Translations under genes and position numbers: made by a program
NCBI RefSeq assembly: GCF_035581345.1
Contig: NZ_CP141608.1
Coordinates: 248,001 to 312,000 of the forward strand
Length of the DNA: 64,000 nucleotides
Reading direction: 5' to 3'
Source: Pseudomonas sp. JQ170C
Lineage (GTDB): Bacteria; Pseudomonadota; Gammaproteobacteria; Pseudomonadales; Pseudomonadaceae
Part shown: piece after piece, positions 8,977-18,729 of the stretch
Layout: each line of letters begins with the position of its first letter
Numbering within the stretch: position 1 is the stretch's first letter
Notes under the pieces: model-generated
Told to the model about the DNA's origin: nothing
The model's database searches: none
Seen by the model: the letters and a program-made list of their open reading frames with translations, nothing else

Positions 8977-9843
8977 ATGTCCCAGGAACTCTCCGCCGAA
9001 CAGATCCAGCAAGCCCTGCAAGGTATCAGCGTGCCGCCGCAACCGCAGATCATGGTTGACCTGCAGTTCGAGCAATACATGCCCGATCCCGACCTGGAGG
9101 TGATCGCCAAACTGATCTCCCAGGACCCTGGCCTGTCCGGCGCCTTGCTCAAACTGGTCAATTCGCCCTACTACGGTTTGAGCAACAAGATCGCTTCGAT
9201 CCAGCGCGCGGTGAACCTGCTGGGCAGCCGCTCGATCATCAACCTGATCAACGCCCAGTCGATCAAGGGCGAGATGAGCGACGAAACCATCGTCACCCTC
9301 AACCGCTTCTGGGATACCGCCCAGGACGTGGCCATGACCTGCATGACCCTGGCCAAGCGCATCGGCTCCCAGACCGTGGACGAAGCCTATGCCCTGGGCC
9401 TGTTCCACGACTGCGGCGTGCCGCTGATGCTCAAGCGCTTCCCCGACTACATGAGTGTGCTCGAAGACGCCTATGCCAGCGCCGGCCCCAACCAGCGTGT
9501 GGTGGATACCGAGAACCAGGTGTTCAACACCAACCACGCCGTGGTCGGTTACTACACCGCCAAGTCCTGGCGCCTGCCGGAGCACTTGAGCAACGCCATC
9601 GCCAACCACCACAACGCCTTGGCGGTGTTCAGCGATGATTCGGCGCGCAACAGCCAGCTCAAGAACCTGCTGGCGATCCTGAAGATGGCCGAGCACATCT
9701 GCGCGTCGTACCGGGTGCTGGGCAATCAGCACGTGGACCATGAATGGAATACCGTCGGGCCGCTGGTGCTCGACTATATCGGTTTGTCGGAGTACGACTT
9801 CGAGAACCTCAAACAGACTATCCGCGAGCTGGGCGGCCACTGA
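8977..9843 (+). CDS. HDOD-domain signalling protein
   Basis: 288 aa cytoplasmic protein made essentially of one HDOD domain (about 15-215), a noncatalytic relative of HD phosphohydrolases found in bacterial signalling and stress-regulation proteins. Visible features: QIMVDLQFEQYMPDPDLEVI, ISQDPGLSGALLKLVNSPYYG, a remnant LFHDCGVPL (HD at 144-145) and IANHHNAL near 208-214. The chosen start is ATG 8977 (MSQELSAEQIQQ); the 15 codons upstream look noncoding. Only 3 bp separate it from mutM, so they probably share a transcript. The target process is unknown. Confidence 0.85.
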   Translation: MSQELSAEQIQQALQGISVPPQPQIMVDLQFEQYMPDPDLEVIAKLISQDPGLSGALLKLVNSPYYGLSNKIASIQRAVNLLGSRSIINLINAQSIKGEMSDETIVTLNRFWDTAQDVAMTCMTLAKRIGSQTVDEAYALGLFHDCGVPLMLKRFPDYMSVLEDAYASAGPNQRVVDTENQVFNTNHAVVGYYTAKSWRLPEHLSNAIANHHNALAVFSDDSARNSQLKNLLAILKMAEHICASYRVLGNQHVDHEWNTVGPLVLDYIGLSEYDFENLKQTIRELGGH

Positions 9844-9846
9844 TCC

Positions 9847-10659
9847 ATGCCCGAACTACCTGAAGTCGAAACGACCCGGCGCGGTATCGCGCCCTACCTG
9901 GAAGGACAGCGGGTCAGCCGGGTGATTGTGCGCGACCGCCGTTTGCGCTGGCCGATCCCTGAAGACCTGGACATTCGTCTGTCCGGGCAGCGTTTCGTCA
10001 AGGTGGAGCGGCGGGCCAAGTACCTGTTGCTCAACGCCGAGGTGGGCACCCTGATCAGCCACCTGGGCATGTCCGGCAATTTGCGCCTGGTCGAGATCGG
10101 CCTGCCGGCCGCCAAGCACGAGCATGTGGATATCGAGCTGGAGTCGGGCCTGGCCCTGCGCTACACCGACCCGCGTCGCTTCGGGGCGATGCTCTGGAGC
10201 CTGGACCCGCTCAACCATGAGTTGCTGATCAGGCTGGGGCCGGAGCCCCTGACCGACCTGTTCGATGGCGAGCGTCTGTTCCAGCTGTCGCGCGGCAAGC
10301 ACATGGCGGTCAAGCCCTTCATCATGGATAACGCGGTGGTGGTCGGGGTGGGCAACATCTACGCGACCGAAGCGTTGTTCGCCGCCGGCATCGACCCGCG
10401 CCGCGAGGCCGGGAGCATTTCCCGGGCGCGTTACCTGAAGCTTGCGATCGAGATCAAACGCATCCTGGCGTGCGCCATCGAGCGCGGCGGCACCACCTTG
10501 CGTGACTTTATCGGCGGCGATGGCCAACCGGGCTACTTCCAGCAGGAGCTGTTCGTGTACGGGCGGGGTGAGGAGCCTTGCAAGGTCTGCGGCAGCATTT
10601 TGCGTGAGGTCAAGCTGGGCCAGCGCGCCAGCGTCTACTGCCCGCGCTGCCAGAAGTGA
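9847..10659 (+). CDS. mutM: Formamidopyrimidine-DNA glycosylase
   Basis: Base-excision repair enzyme removing 8-oxoguanine and formamidopyrimidines, with AP-lyase activity; 270 aa. The N-terminus [14 protein letters not shown] exposes the catalytic Pro2 and Glu3 after Met removal. [11 protein letters not shown] and [12 protein letters not shown] are typical of the Fpg core, followed by the helix-two-turn-helix ([19 protein letters not shown]). The C-terminal zinc finger has four cysteines: CKVCGSI and CPRCQK. It starts 3 bp after the HDOD gene and ends a few bp from the convergent ggt gene. Confidence 0.97.
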   Translation: MPELPEVETTRRGIAPYLEGQRVSRVIVRDRRLRWPIPEDLDIRLSGQRFVKVERRAKYLLLNAEVGTLISHLGMSGNLRLVEIGLPAAKHEHVDIELESGLALRYTDPRRFGAMLWSLDPLNHELLIRLGPEPLTDLFDGERLFQLSRGKHMAVKPFIMDNAVVVGVGNIYATEALFAAGIDPRREAGSISRARYLKLAIEIKRILACAIERGGTTLRDFIGGDGQPGYFQQELFVYGRGEEPCKVCGSILREVKLGQRASVYCPRCQK

Positions 10660-10665
10660 ACGTGC

Positions 10666-12353
10666 TCAGCGTGGGCTGAGCACTGCCGATTCACCCACGC
10701 CGCGCGGATCGCTCGCGGCTTCCAGGGTGTTGGCGGCCTTGTTCCAATACAGCACTTGTTGATTGCCGTAGGTCCGCCCCAGGTCCTTGAGCGTGTAGCC
10801 GCGTGCCTGCAGTTCGCGTTGCTGTGCGGGGCTGAAGGTGCCGGGCTCATGCTCGACCACATCCGGCAGGTACTGGTGGTGATAGCGCGGTACGGCTGGC
10901 CAGTTGGCAATCGGTTTGCCTTCCAGGAAGCCCATCATCGACAGCAGCACCATGCTCGGAATCCTGCTGCCGCCCGGTGTACCGAAGGCGGCGAACTGGG
11001 TCGGGCTTTCGATGAAGCTTGGGCTCATGCTCGACAGCGGACGCTTGCCGGCCGCCACCGCGTTGGCCTGGCTGCCCGCCAGCCCGTAGCTGTTGCTGCC
11101 GCGTGGATCGGCGGCGAAATCGTCCATCTCATTGTTCAGCACCACGCCGGTGCCCGGTGCGCTGAACGCGGCGCCGAAGGGCAGGTTGACCGACAGCGTC
11201 GCGGCGACGGCATTGCCGTCGGCATCGATCACCGCAAAGTGGGTGGTGTGATCGCCTTCGCGCCAGGCGGGAGCCGGTGGCAGGTCGCTGCTCGGTGTGG
11301 CCTGGTACGCCTCGATGCTGTTGGCAAGGCCGGTGAGGTAAGGCCGAGCGAGCAATTGCGTGACCGGGTTGGCGACATAATCCGGGTCGCCCAGCAGGCC
11401 GCGGTCGCGGTAGGCCCGGCGCAGCACCTCCAGCACGTAATGGCTGCGCTGCACGGGCTCGGCGCTCTGCCACGGCAGGCGCTGGAGCATGGCCAGGCTC
11501 TGGGCCAGGGCGATGCCGCCGGCCGAAGGCGGCGGGGCACTGATCAGTTCGCGCTGGTCGGCCAATTGATAGCGCAGCGGCTCACGCGTCGCTGTGCGGT
11601 AGTTGGCCAGGTCATCCAGGCTCCAGATTCCGCCTGCCGCTTGCACGCCGTTGACCATGGCCTGGGCGGTAGGGCCGGCATAGAAGCCGTCGCGGCCCTG
11701 GCTGGCCAGGCGTTCGAGGGTGACCGCCAGCTCCGGTTGGCGGATCTGCACGCCCAGGGCGGGCACTTCGCCTTGCTTGAGGAACAGGCGGGCGCTTTCC
11801 GGGTCGTCGCGCAGGGCGGTCAAGCGCATGGTGGCCCGGTCGCGGTAGATGCGGTCGACGGCAAAGCCCTGATTGGCCAGGCGGATGGCCGGGGCCAGGG
11901 TGCTTTTGAGCGGGAGTTTGCCGTAGTGCGCGGCGAGGTCGGCCAGCGCCGCCGGCAGGCCCGGAATGGCGGCGGCCAGCGGGCCATTGATCGACAGCCC
12001 CGGTTGGACCTTGCCGTCCTTGAGGTACATGGCCTCGCTGGCCTTGCCGGGGGCTCGCTCGCGGGCATCGAGAAAGGCGTACCGCGCCGGGTTGTCTGCC
12101 TCGCGCAGGAGGAAGAAACCACCGCCGCCCAATCCCGAGCCATAGGGCTCGACCACCGCCAGCGCTGCACTGACGGCAATGGCCGCGTCGAAGGCGTTAC
12201 CGCCTTGTTCGAGGATTTCCCGTGCGGCCGCCGTGGCCTGGGCGTGAGGGCTGGCAATCGCCGCCTGCCCCGGCCCTTGTGCCTGTGCACACGCGGCCCC
12301 TAGCGCGAACAGCGCGCCAAGGATCAGGGGGGAGAGGCGGGCGACGAACGGCA

Positions 12354-12354
<1 letters not shown>
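10666..12354 (-). CDS. ggt: Gamma-glutamyltranspeptidase precursor
   Basis: Periplasmic Ntn-hydrolase, 562 aa, that cleaves gamma-glutamyl bonds of glutathione and related compounds. A Sec signal peptide covers residues 1 to about 25 (LILGALFALGAACAQAQ). ILEQGGNAFDAAIAVSAAL and GSGLGGGGFFLLR are family hallmarks. The autoprocessing site is DHTTHFAV with the nucleophile Thr370, giving large and small subunits. The small-subunit motif PLSSMSPSF and the oxyanion region GTPGGSRIPSM are present. The start overlaps the stop of the upstream ferredoxin gene by one base (TGATG), suggesting translational coupling. Confidence 0.93.
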
Positions 12355-12623
<269 letters not shown>

Positions 12624-12713
12624 TCAGAACCCTAGCATTTGAAAACCAATGGGCACAATTGTGCCGCATTAGCGCCCGTAGTGCACGCGGGCGCGGTCGT
12701 CAAATCACCGATG

Positions 12714-13280
<567 letters not shown>

Positions 13281-13305
13281 CTATAGACAGTGTGTTGATT
13301 TGTTG

Positions 13306-14904
13306 TCATCTGCTGGCAACCAGGCGCTCGATCAGGGCCTCGGTGAGCCGGGCGGTGAGGCCATACACCGATAATTGCGGGTTGGCGCCGATGCTGGTGG
13401 GGAACAACGAGCCGTCATGCACCGACAGATTGGCCAGCTGATGATGCCGTCCCAGGCTGTCGCAGACCGCCCGGCGCGGGTCTTCGCCCATGGCGCAACC
13501 ACCCATGACGTGGGCGCTGCCAAGGCGGGTGCGGAACAGCTCAAGGCTCAGGCTGTCGATCATTTGCCGGACTTCTGCCAGGGTATTCACGTAACGCCCG
13601 TCACTGTGCATCGGCAGTACCGCCTCGGCCCCGGCGGCGAACTGGATCTCGGCCATGGTGTGGAAGGCACGGCGTACGCCTTCCCACAGATAGGGGGACA
13701 CGGAGTAGTCGAGCACTGGCGTGCCGTCACCGCGCAATTGCACCTCGCCGCCGACGCTGTCGGGGTGGAAGCCGTCTCGCAGCAGGGCGAGCATGACGTG
13801 GGTGTTGGGCAGTTGTTCCATGCGCAGGGCATTGTCGTGGCCAAAGCCGCCGAGCAAGGTGGCAGCCAGCGCAGGCTGCAGCGGCGGCACTTCAAGCTTG
13901 TAGCCGACCGGCCCGGTGACGCCGTCGCGCCATTGGAAGTGATCGGAATAGATCGACTGTGGGGCACCGTAGAACGGGTTGACCTTGTCTTTGAACAAGC
14001 CGGCGCTGAAGTTGACCAGGTGCAGGAACGTGCGTTTGCCCAGGCGCTCATGGGGGTCGGGGGCGTCGGAGCGCAGCAGCAGGGCCGGGCTGTTGATACC
14101 GCCACCGGCGAGGACGTAGTGCCGCGCCTTGACCTGGATCTGCCGCCCGGTGGGGTTCACGCAACGCGCGTCCATGGCCACGCATTGCAGGCTGCTGATG
14201 CGCTCGCCGTCGTGGACCAGGCGTTCGGCGCGGGCCAGGTAGAGCAGCTCGCCGCCCTTGTCGAGGGTGGCCGGAATGGTGGTCACCAGCATGGACTGCT
14301 TGGCGTTGACTGGGCAGCCCATGCCGCAGTAACCCAGGTTCCAGCAGCCGCGCACATTGCGCGGTATCACTTTCCAGCTGTAGTTCAGGGCCTCGCAGCC
14401 GCGGCGCAGGGCCTCGTTGTTGGCATTGGGCGGCATGATCCAGGGCGCGATACCCAGGCGTTGTTCCATGCGCTCGAAATAAGGGGCCAGCTCGGCACTG
14501 CTCAGGCCTTTGACGTCATGCTCGCTGGCCCAGTGCTGCAGGGTCGGTTCGGGGGTGCGGAAGCTCGAGGTCCAGTTGATCAGGGTGGTGCCGCCCACAG
14601 CGCGGCCTTGCAGGATGGTAATGGCGCCATCCTTGCTCATGCGGCCGATGCCTTCCTGGTAGAGGCTGGCGTAGGCCTGGTCTTCGAGCAGGTGGAAGTC
14701 GCTGCTGGTCTTGAGCGGGCCTTCTTCGATCAGCAGCACCTTGAAGCCGGCGGCGCTGAGCAGCTCGGCGCTGGTGGCGCCCCCGGCACCGCTGCCGATG
14801 ATGGCGATATCGGCTTCCAGGGTCAGGTCGTGGTCCAGGCGCGAGGCGTCACGGGTTTTCCAGCCGCGGGCAAGGCCTTCGCGAAACAGGTCGGGTACGG
14901 GCAT
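13306..14904 (-). CDS. GMC-family FAD-dependent oxidoreductase (alcohol dehydrogenase-like)
   Basis: 532 aa flavoprotein of the glucose-methanol-choline family. The FAD-binding Rossmann motif IIGSGAGGATSAELL is at residues 35-49 and is followed by LLIEEGP. The GMC signature region contains QGRAVGGTTLINW. Four cysteines in RGCWNLGYCGMGCPVNAKQS are typical of the sorbitol/gluconate dehydrogenase-like and long-chain alcohol oxidase branch. The C-terminal active site is GSAHVMGGCAMG (His) with GANPQLSVYGL (Asn). The protein has no signal peptide of its own. The upstream Tat-signal small subunit suggests it is exported in complex. The start at 14904 (MPVPDLFREGL) is chosen over a longer frame with no family similarity. 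The substrate is unknown; the neighbouring aldehyde dehydrogenase suggests an alcohol. Confidence 0.87.
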   Translation of the reverse strand: MPVPDLFREGLARGWKTRDASRLDHDLTLEADIAIIGSGAGGATSAELLSAAGFKVLLIEEGPLKTSSDFHLLEDQAYASLYQEGIGRMSKDGAITILQGRAVGGTTLINWTSSFRTPEPTLQHWASEHDVKGLSSAELAPYFERMEQRLGIAPWIMPPNANNEALRRGCEALNYSWKVIPRNVRGCWNLGYCGMGCPVNAKQSMLVTTIPATLDKGGELLYLARAERLVHDGERISSLQCVAMDARCVNPTGRQIQVKARHYVLAGGGINSPALLLRSDAPDPHERLGKRTFLHLVNFSAGLFKDKVNPFYGAPQSIYSDHFQWRDGVTGPVGYKLEVPPLQPALAATLLGGFGHDNALRMEQLPNTHVMLALLRDGFHPDSVGGEVQLRGDGTPVLDYSVSPYLWEGVRRAFHTMAEIQFAAGAEAVLPMHSDGRYVNTLAEVRQMIDSLSLELFRTRLGSAHVMGGCAMGEDPRRAVCDSLGRHHQLANLSVHDGSLFPTSIGANPQLSVYGLTARLTEALIERLVASR

Positions 14905-14932
14905 CTTCAGCCTCTTGTCGTTATGGGGTGAT

Positions 14933-15466
14933 TCAGACCTTGGGTGGGCCTGGGTAGCCGCAATGCGCCCAGGATTCAGGCATCTCGTACCAGGCCATAT
15001 GCAGCAGTTGCAGCAGCGAGGCATGGCCCATGCGCAGCAGCTTCAGCGAGCTGTTCTCCCAGCGCCGCAGAAAGGCCTCGATCTGTTCGCTGCTGGCGTT
15101 TTCCCAGCTGCCCCAGATGCCGGTCAGCGGGCCGCGTGTGACGGGCAGGGCGAGCACATCGAACAGTTGCCGGGTCAGCTTGAGCATCGCCGGGGACAGG
15201 CTGGCGAGCTTGGTGTCCAGGCGATGCAGCAGGGCCTCGCGAGTATTGGGGGCCGCCGTGCCGGCGAGGATCACCGGGATCACGGTGTAAAGGATGGGCA
15301 GATCGCCCTGGCGCAGGGTGATGAAACCGCTGGCGGGCGTCTGCGCCGAACAACCGCTGAGGCTTGCGCCCAGCCCGGCGGTGGCCAGGAAGGCACTGGC
15401 GCCGAGGCTGAACTTGAGTAGGCCGCGGCGGCTCAGGGTGGGTGACGGAGGCAGGCTTGTGGTCAT
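14933..15466 (-). CDS. Tat-signal small subunit of GMC dehydrogenase (gluconate 2-dehydrogenase subunit 3-like)
   Basis: 177 aa. It opens with a twin-arginine signal, SRRGLLKFSLGASAFLATAG, followed by a possible lipobox (LSGC, Cys39), so it may be a Tat-exported lipoprotein. The mature part is helical and tryptophan-rich with a C-terminal WYEMPESWAHCGYPGPP, resembling the small subunit of sorbitol/gluconate/fructose dehydrogenases. Family knowledge: such subunits carry the FAD subunit through the Tat pore. The GMC gene starts 28 bp downstream. No cytochrome c subunit is encoded in the window. Confidence 0.75.
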   Translation of the reverse strand: MTTSLPPSPTLSRRGLLKFSLGASAFLATAGLGASLSGCSAQTPASGFITLRQGDLPILYTVIPVILAGTAAPNTREALLHRLDTKLASLSPAMLKLTRQLFDVLALPVTRGPLTGIWGSWENASSEQIEAFLRRWENSSLKLLRMGHASLLQLLHMAWYEMPESWAHCGYPGPPKV

Positions 15467-15490
15467 TGTTGTTGTGCCTGTTGGGTGTTG

Positions 15491-16924
15491 TTAGCGAATG
15501 AACAGTTTGTACACCAGCTTGATTAACGACTTGCCGTAGGGCGGGTAGATGAGCCGTGCGGCGTTGAAGCGCTGCTTGGCGAAAACCGCCTTGGCCTTGC
15601 TGAAGGTCAGGAAGCCCTCATGGCCGTGGTAGTGCCCCATGCCCGAAGGGCCGACGCCACCGAAGGGCAGGTCGTCCTGGGCCACATGCAGCAAGGTGTC
15701 GTTGAGGCAGGCACCGCCGGAATGGGTGTTTTCGAGCACTTTCTGTTGCTCGGCGCGGTCGTAGCCAAAGTAGTAGAGCGCCAGGGGGCGCTGGCGTTGA
15801 TTGATGTACGCTAGCGCCTCATCGAGGCTGTCGTAGGGCACCAGCGGCAGCAGCGGTCCGAAGATTTCGTCCTGCATGACGCGCATGTCGTCGCTGACCT
15901 GCAGCAGCAGATGAGGCGGCAAGCGGCGGCCCTGACGGGGTTCCTGGGGGTACAGGTCAACGATTTTGGCGCCCTTGTTGCGGGCATCGCTCAGGTAGCT
16001 GTCCAGGCGGGCCAGATGGCGCGGATTGATGATCGCGCTGTAATCCGGGTTGTCGGCAACGGTCGGGTAAAAGCGGTGGACGACGCTGCGGTAGGCGTCG
16101 GCAAAGTCGTCCAGGCGCTCGCGCGGCACCAGCACGTAGTCCGGGGCCACGCAGGTCTGCCCGGCGTTCAAGGTCTTGCCGAAGGCGATACGTTCGGCGG
16201 CGTCTTTCAGGGGGACGGTGGCCGAAACGATGGCCGGGGATTTGCCGCCGAGTTCCAGGGTGACCGGGGTCAGGTTCTGCGCTGCCGCCAGCATCACATG
16301 GCGGCCGATGCTGGTCGCGCCGGTGAACAGCAAGTGGTCGAAGGGCAGGCGCGAGAAGGCTTCGCCGACTTCCGCCTCGCCCAGCACCACGCTGACCAGA
16401 TCGGTGGGGAACACCGATTCGAGCAGTCGCTTGAGCAACAGCCCGGTCGCCGGGGTGGCTTCGCTGAGTTTGAGCATGACCCGGTTGCCCGCGGCCAGGG
16501 CGCCGGTCAATGGGCCCATGGCGAGGAACAGCGGGTAGTTCCACGGCACGATGATCCCGACCACGCCCAGTGGCTGGTACAGCACCTTGGCGCTGGCGGG
16601 CTGGAAGGCCAGGCCGACCTTGCGCGGCGAGTCTTTCATCCATTGCTTGATGTGGCGTTCGGCATGGTGCAGTCCCTGAACGCTCGGCATCAGTTCGGCA
16701 AGCCGGGTTTCGTCGGCGCTGCGGCCGCTGAAATCCTCGCTGATGGCCTGGATCAGTGCGTCCTGTTGATTGAGCAGCAGTTGGCGCAGGCTTTTGAGCC
16801 ACTGCCGGCGCTGGGCCAGGGGGGGCATGGGGTTGCCGGCAAACGCCTGGCGTTGGGCGCTGAACTGCGCGGTGAGTTCTTCAAGGGCGGTCGAAGGCAA
16901 GAGACGAGCAGCATTGGCGGTCAT
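15491..16924 (-). CDS. calB: Coniferyl-aldehyde-dehydrogenase-like aldehyde dehydrogenase
   Basis: NAD(P)-dependent aldehyde dehydrogenase, 477 aa, of the short branch with a C-terminal hydrophobic tail (YGKSLIKLVYKLFIR) that includes coniferyl aldehyde dehydrogenase. VGIIVPWNYPL (about 122-132), the general base Glu224 in ELGGKSP and the nucleophile Cys258 in AGQTCVAPDY are all present. ATG 16924 is preceded by GGAG; a GTG four codons earlier lies within that ribosome site and is less likely. It is co-directional with the Tat small subunit and GMC genes 24 bp on, and divergent from a TetR regulator. Coniferyl aldehyde is the family-based guess; medium-chain aldehydes are equally possible. 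Confidence 0.8.
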   Translation of the reverse strand: MTANAARLLPSTALEELTAQFSAQRQAFAGNPMPPLAQRRQWLKSLRQLLLNQQDALIQAISEDFSGRSADETRLAELMPSVQGLHHAERHIKQWMKDSPRKVGLAFQPASAKVLYQPLGVVGIIVPWNYPLFLAMGPLTGALAAGNRVMLKLSEATPATGLLLKRLLESVFPTDLVSVVLGEAEVGEAFSRLPFDHLLFTGATSIGRHVMLAAAQNLTPVTLELGGKSPAIVSATVPLKDAAERIAFGKTLNAGQTCVAPDYVLVPRERLDDFADAYRSVVHRFYPTVADNPDYSAIINPRHLARLDSYLSDARNKGAKIVDLYPQEPRQGRRLPPHLLLQVSDDMRVMQDEIFGPLLPLVPYDSLDEALAYINQRQRPLALYYFGYDRAEQQKVLENTHSGGACLNDTLLHVAQDDLPFGGVGPSGMGHYHGHEGFLTFSKAKAVFAKQRFNAARLIYPPYGKSLIKLVYKLFIR

Positions 16925-16950
16925 GCGAAACTCCACGGCAGCGTTTTTTC

Positions 16951-16966
16951 TAGAGCTTATACTCTA
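16951..16966. promoter_or_regulatory. Candidate TetR operator between calB and tetR-like gene
   Basis: Dyad TAGAG-CTTATA-CTCTA: 5-bp arms with a 6-bp spacer, in the 147 bp divergent promoter region. A TATAAG sequence on the minus strand lies inside it and could be the calB -10 element. The location makes autoregulation by the adjacent TetR protein plausible, but this is inferred from symmetry and position only. Confidence 0.4.
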
Positions 16967-17071
16967 ATATGATTTTTTTGCGACCCCTTTTTGACGACGG
17001 GCAGGTACATCCGCATCCGGATAAACCGTAAGATGGACCCATTCATTCAAGCCCGGTATCTGGAACTGATC

Positions 17072-17737
17072 ATGGCCCCGCGTATCAAGACCCGCGAGCG
17101 CATCGTGCAAAACAGCCTGGAGCTGTTCAATCAGCAAGGCGAACGCAGTGTCAGTACCAACCACATTGCTGCCCACATGGAGATTTCCCCGGGCAACCTG
17201 TACTACCACTTCGCCAACAAGCAGGAAATCATTGCCGTGCTCTTCACCCAGTATGAAGAGCTGGTGGAGAGCTTCCTGCGCCCGCCCCAGGGGCGGCCTT
17301 CGACCGTCGATGACAAGCGCTTCTACCTCAAGGAGTTGCTGGCGGCGATGTGGAACTACCGCTTCTTGCACCGTGACCTTGAGCACCTGCTCGACAGCGA
17401 CAAGGAGCTGGCGGCCCGCTACCGGCGCTTCTCCCAGCGCTGCCTGATCCAGGGACAGGCCATCTATCGCGGCTTCGTCGACGCTGAAATCGTGCAGATG
17501 GACGCCGTGCAGATCGAGTCGCTGACCCTCAACGCCTGGATCGTGCTGACCTCCTGGGTGCGCTTTTTGTGTACAACCCGGGAAAACTCAAGCCACCTGA
17601 GCGAGGACGCCTTCAAGCGCGGGATCTATCAGGTGTTGGTACTCGAACTCGGTTTTGTCACCGCCAAGGCCCGTCCGGCGGTGGATGCGTTATGCCAGGA
17701 ATTCTACGTTTCGCTCAATCAGGCACTGGAGCAATAA
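17072..17737 (+). CDS. TetR/AcrR-family transcriptional regulator
   Basis: 221 aa one-component repressor. The N-terminal helix-turn-helix (about 8-55: RERIVQNSLELFNQQG, STNHIAAHMEISPGNLYYHFANKQEI) is very clear and resembles the PhaD-like subgroup. The C-terminal ligand domain is alpha-helical (YRFLHRDLEHLL, SWVRFLCTT). The preferred start is ATG 17072 (MAPRIKTRER); upstream in-frame starts (17034 or earlier) would add a tail outside the domain. Divergent orientation to calB suggests it controls the calB-Tat subunit-GMC operon. The inducer is unknown. Confidence 0.85.
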   Translation: MAPRIKTRERIVQNSLELFNQQGERSVSTNHIAAHMEISPGNLYYHFANKQEIIAVLFTQYEELVESFLRPPQGRPSTVDDKRFYLKELLAAMWNYRFLHRDLEHLLDSDKELAARYRRFSQRCLIQGQAIYRGFVDAEIVQMDAVQIESLTLNAWIVLTSWVRFLCTTRENSSHLSEDAFKRGIYQVLVLELGFVTAKARPAVDALCQEFYVSLNQALEQ

Positions 17738-17776
17738 CGCCCAGGCCCTACTCGTTCAATCGTTCAGGAGACTGTC

Positions 17777-18631
17777 ATGCCCCTCGCGCAACTGATCACC
17801 GCCCAGCAATTGGCCGAGCGCCTGGAGGCGCCGGCGCTGGTGATTCTCGATTGTCGTTTTGCTCTGGAGGATATTGATTATGGTCAGCGCAGCTACGCCG
17901 AGGGTCATATCGCCGGGGCGCATTTTGCTGACCTTGAGCGCGACCTCAGTGGCCCGATCGTCAAGGGCGTGACCGGGCGCCACCCGCTGCCTGATCCGCA
18001 GCGGCTGATCGAGCGCCTGCGCGCCTTTGGTATCGACAACGACAGCGACATTGTCCTGTATGACGACGGCCCGGGTGCCTTTGCTGCCCGTGCCTGGTGG
18101 CTGCTGGCCTGGCTGGGCAAGCGCAGTGGGGTGTCCATCCTCGATGGCGGCTTGAAGGCCTGGCATGCGGCTGGCCTGCCGTTGAGCCTTGATCCGCCTG
18201 CCAAGCGCGAGGGCAGCTTCAGCGGTGAGCCAGACATGAGCCTGGTGATCGCTGCCAACCAGCTGGCCGAACGTCTGGGGCAACCTGAGATGACCCTGAT
18301 CGATGCCCGTGGCTTGCCGCGTTTTCGCGGTGAAGTCGAGCCGATCGATCCGGTTGCCGGGCATATTCCCGGGGCGCAGTGCGCGGCCTTTACCGACAAC
18401 CTCGGCGCCGATGGCCGCTTCTTGCCGGCCGAGCAGCTCAAGCAGCGCTTTGCCCAGAAGCTCGGCAAGCGCTCACCTGAACAGTTGGTGGCCTATTGCG
18501 GTTCGGGCGTGACGGCGTGTCACAACCTGTTTGCCCTGGCATTGGCGGGGTATCCGCTGGGCAAGCTGTATGCAGGGTCGTGGAGTGAGTGGATCACTGA
18601 TCCGCAGCGGCAGGTGGCTACGGGCGACTGA
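17777..18631 (+). CDS. Two-domain sulfurtransferase (3-mercaptopyruvate/thiosulfate type)
   Basis: 284 aa with two rhodanese domains: an inactive N-terminal one (about 8-135; DCRFALEDIDYG, GHIAGAHFADLE, YDDGPGAFAARAWWLL) and a catalytic C-terminal one (about 155-280). The active-site loop CGSGVTACH (Cys241) is of the SseA 3-mercaptopyruvate sulfurtransferase kind and differs from the basic loop of P. aeruginosa RhdA. Thiosulfate use is also possible. ATG 17777 follows CAGGAG. It sits 39 bp after the TetR gene and ends at a REP pair. Confidence 0.88.
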   Translation: MPLAQLITAQQLAERLEAPALVILDCRFALEDIDYGQRSYAEGHIAGAHFADLERDLSGPIVKGVTGRHPLPDPQRLIERLRAFGIDNDSDIVLYDDGPGAFAARAWWLLAWLGKRSGVSILDGGLKAWHAAGLPLSLDPPAKREGSFSGEPDMSLVIAANQLAERLGQPEMTLIDARGLPRFRGEVEPIDPVAGHIPGAQCAAFTDNLGADGRFLPAEQLKQRFAQKLGKRSPEQLVAYCGSGVTACHNLFALALAGYPLGKLYAGSWSEWITDPQRQVATGD

Positions 18632-18634
18632 CAA

Positions 18635-18705
18635 GTAGGAGCGGGCTTACCCCGCGATGCGATGTGACTGACAGATCGCTATCGCGGGGCAAGCCCGCTC
18701 CCACA
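18635..18705. repeat. REP pair between sulfurtransferase and YheT-like genes
   Basis: Two REP cores in inverted orientation: GTAGGAGCGGGCTTACCCCG at about 18635 and ATCGCGGGGCAAGCCCGCTC at about 18681, between convergent genes. They may stop transcription from both sides. Confidence 0.8.
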
Positions 18706-18729
18706 GCATGCCAGTTCCCACAACAATCA

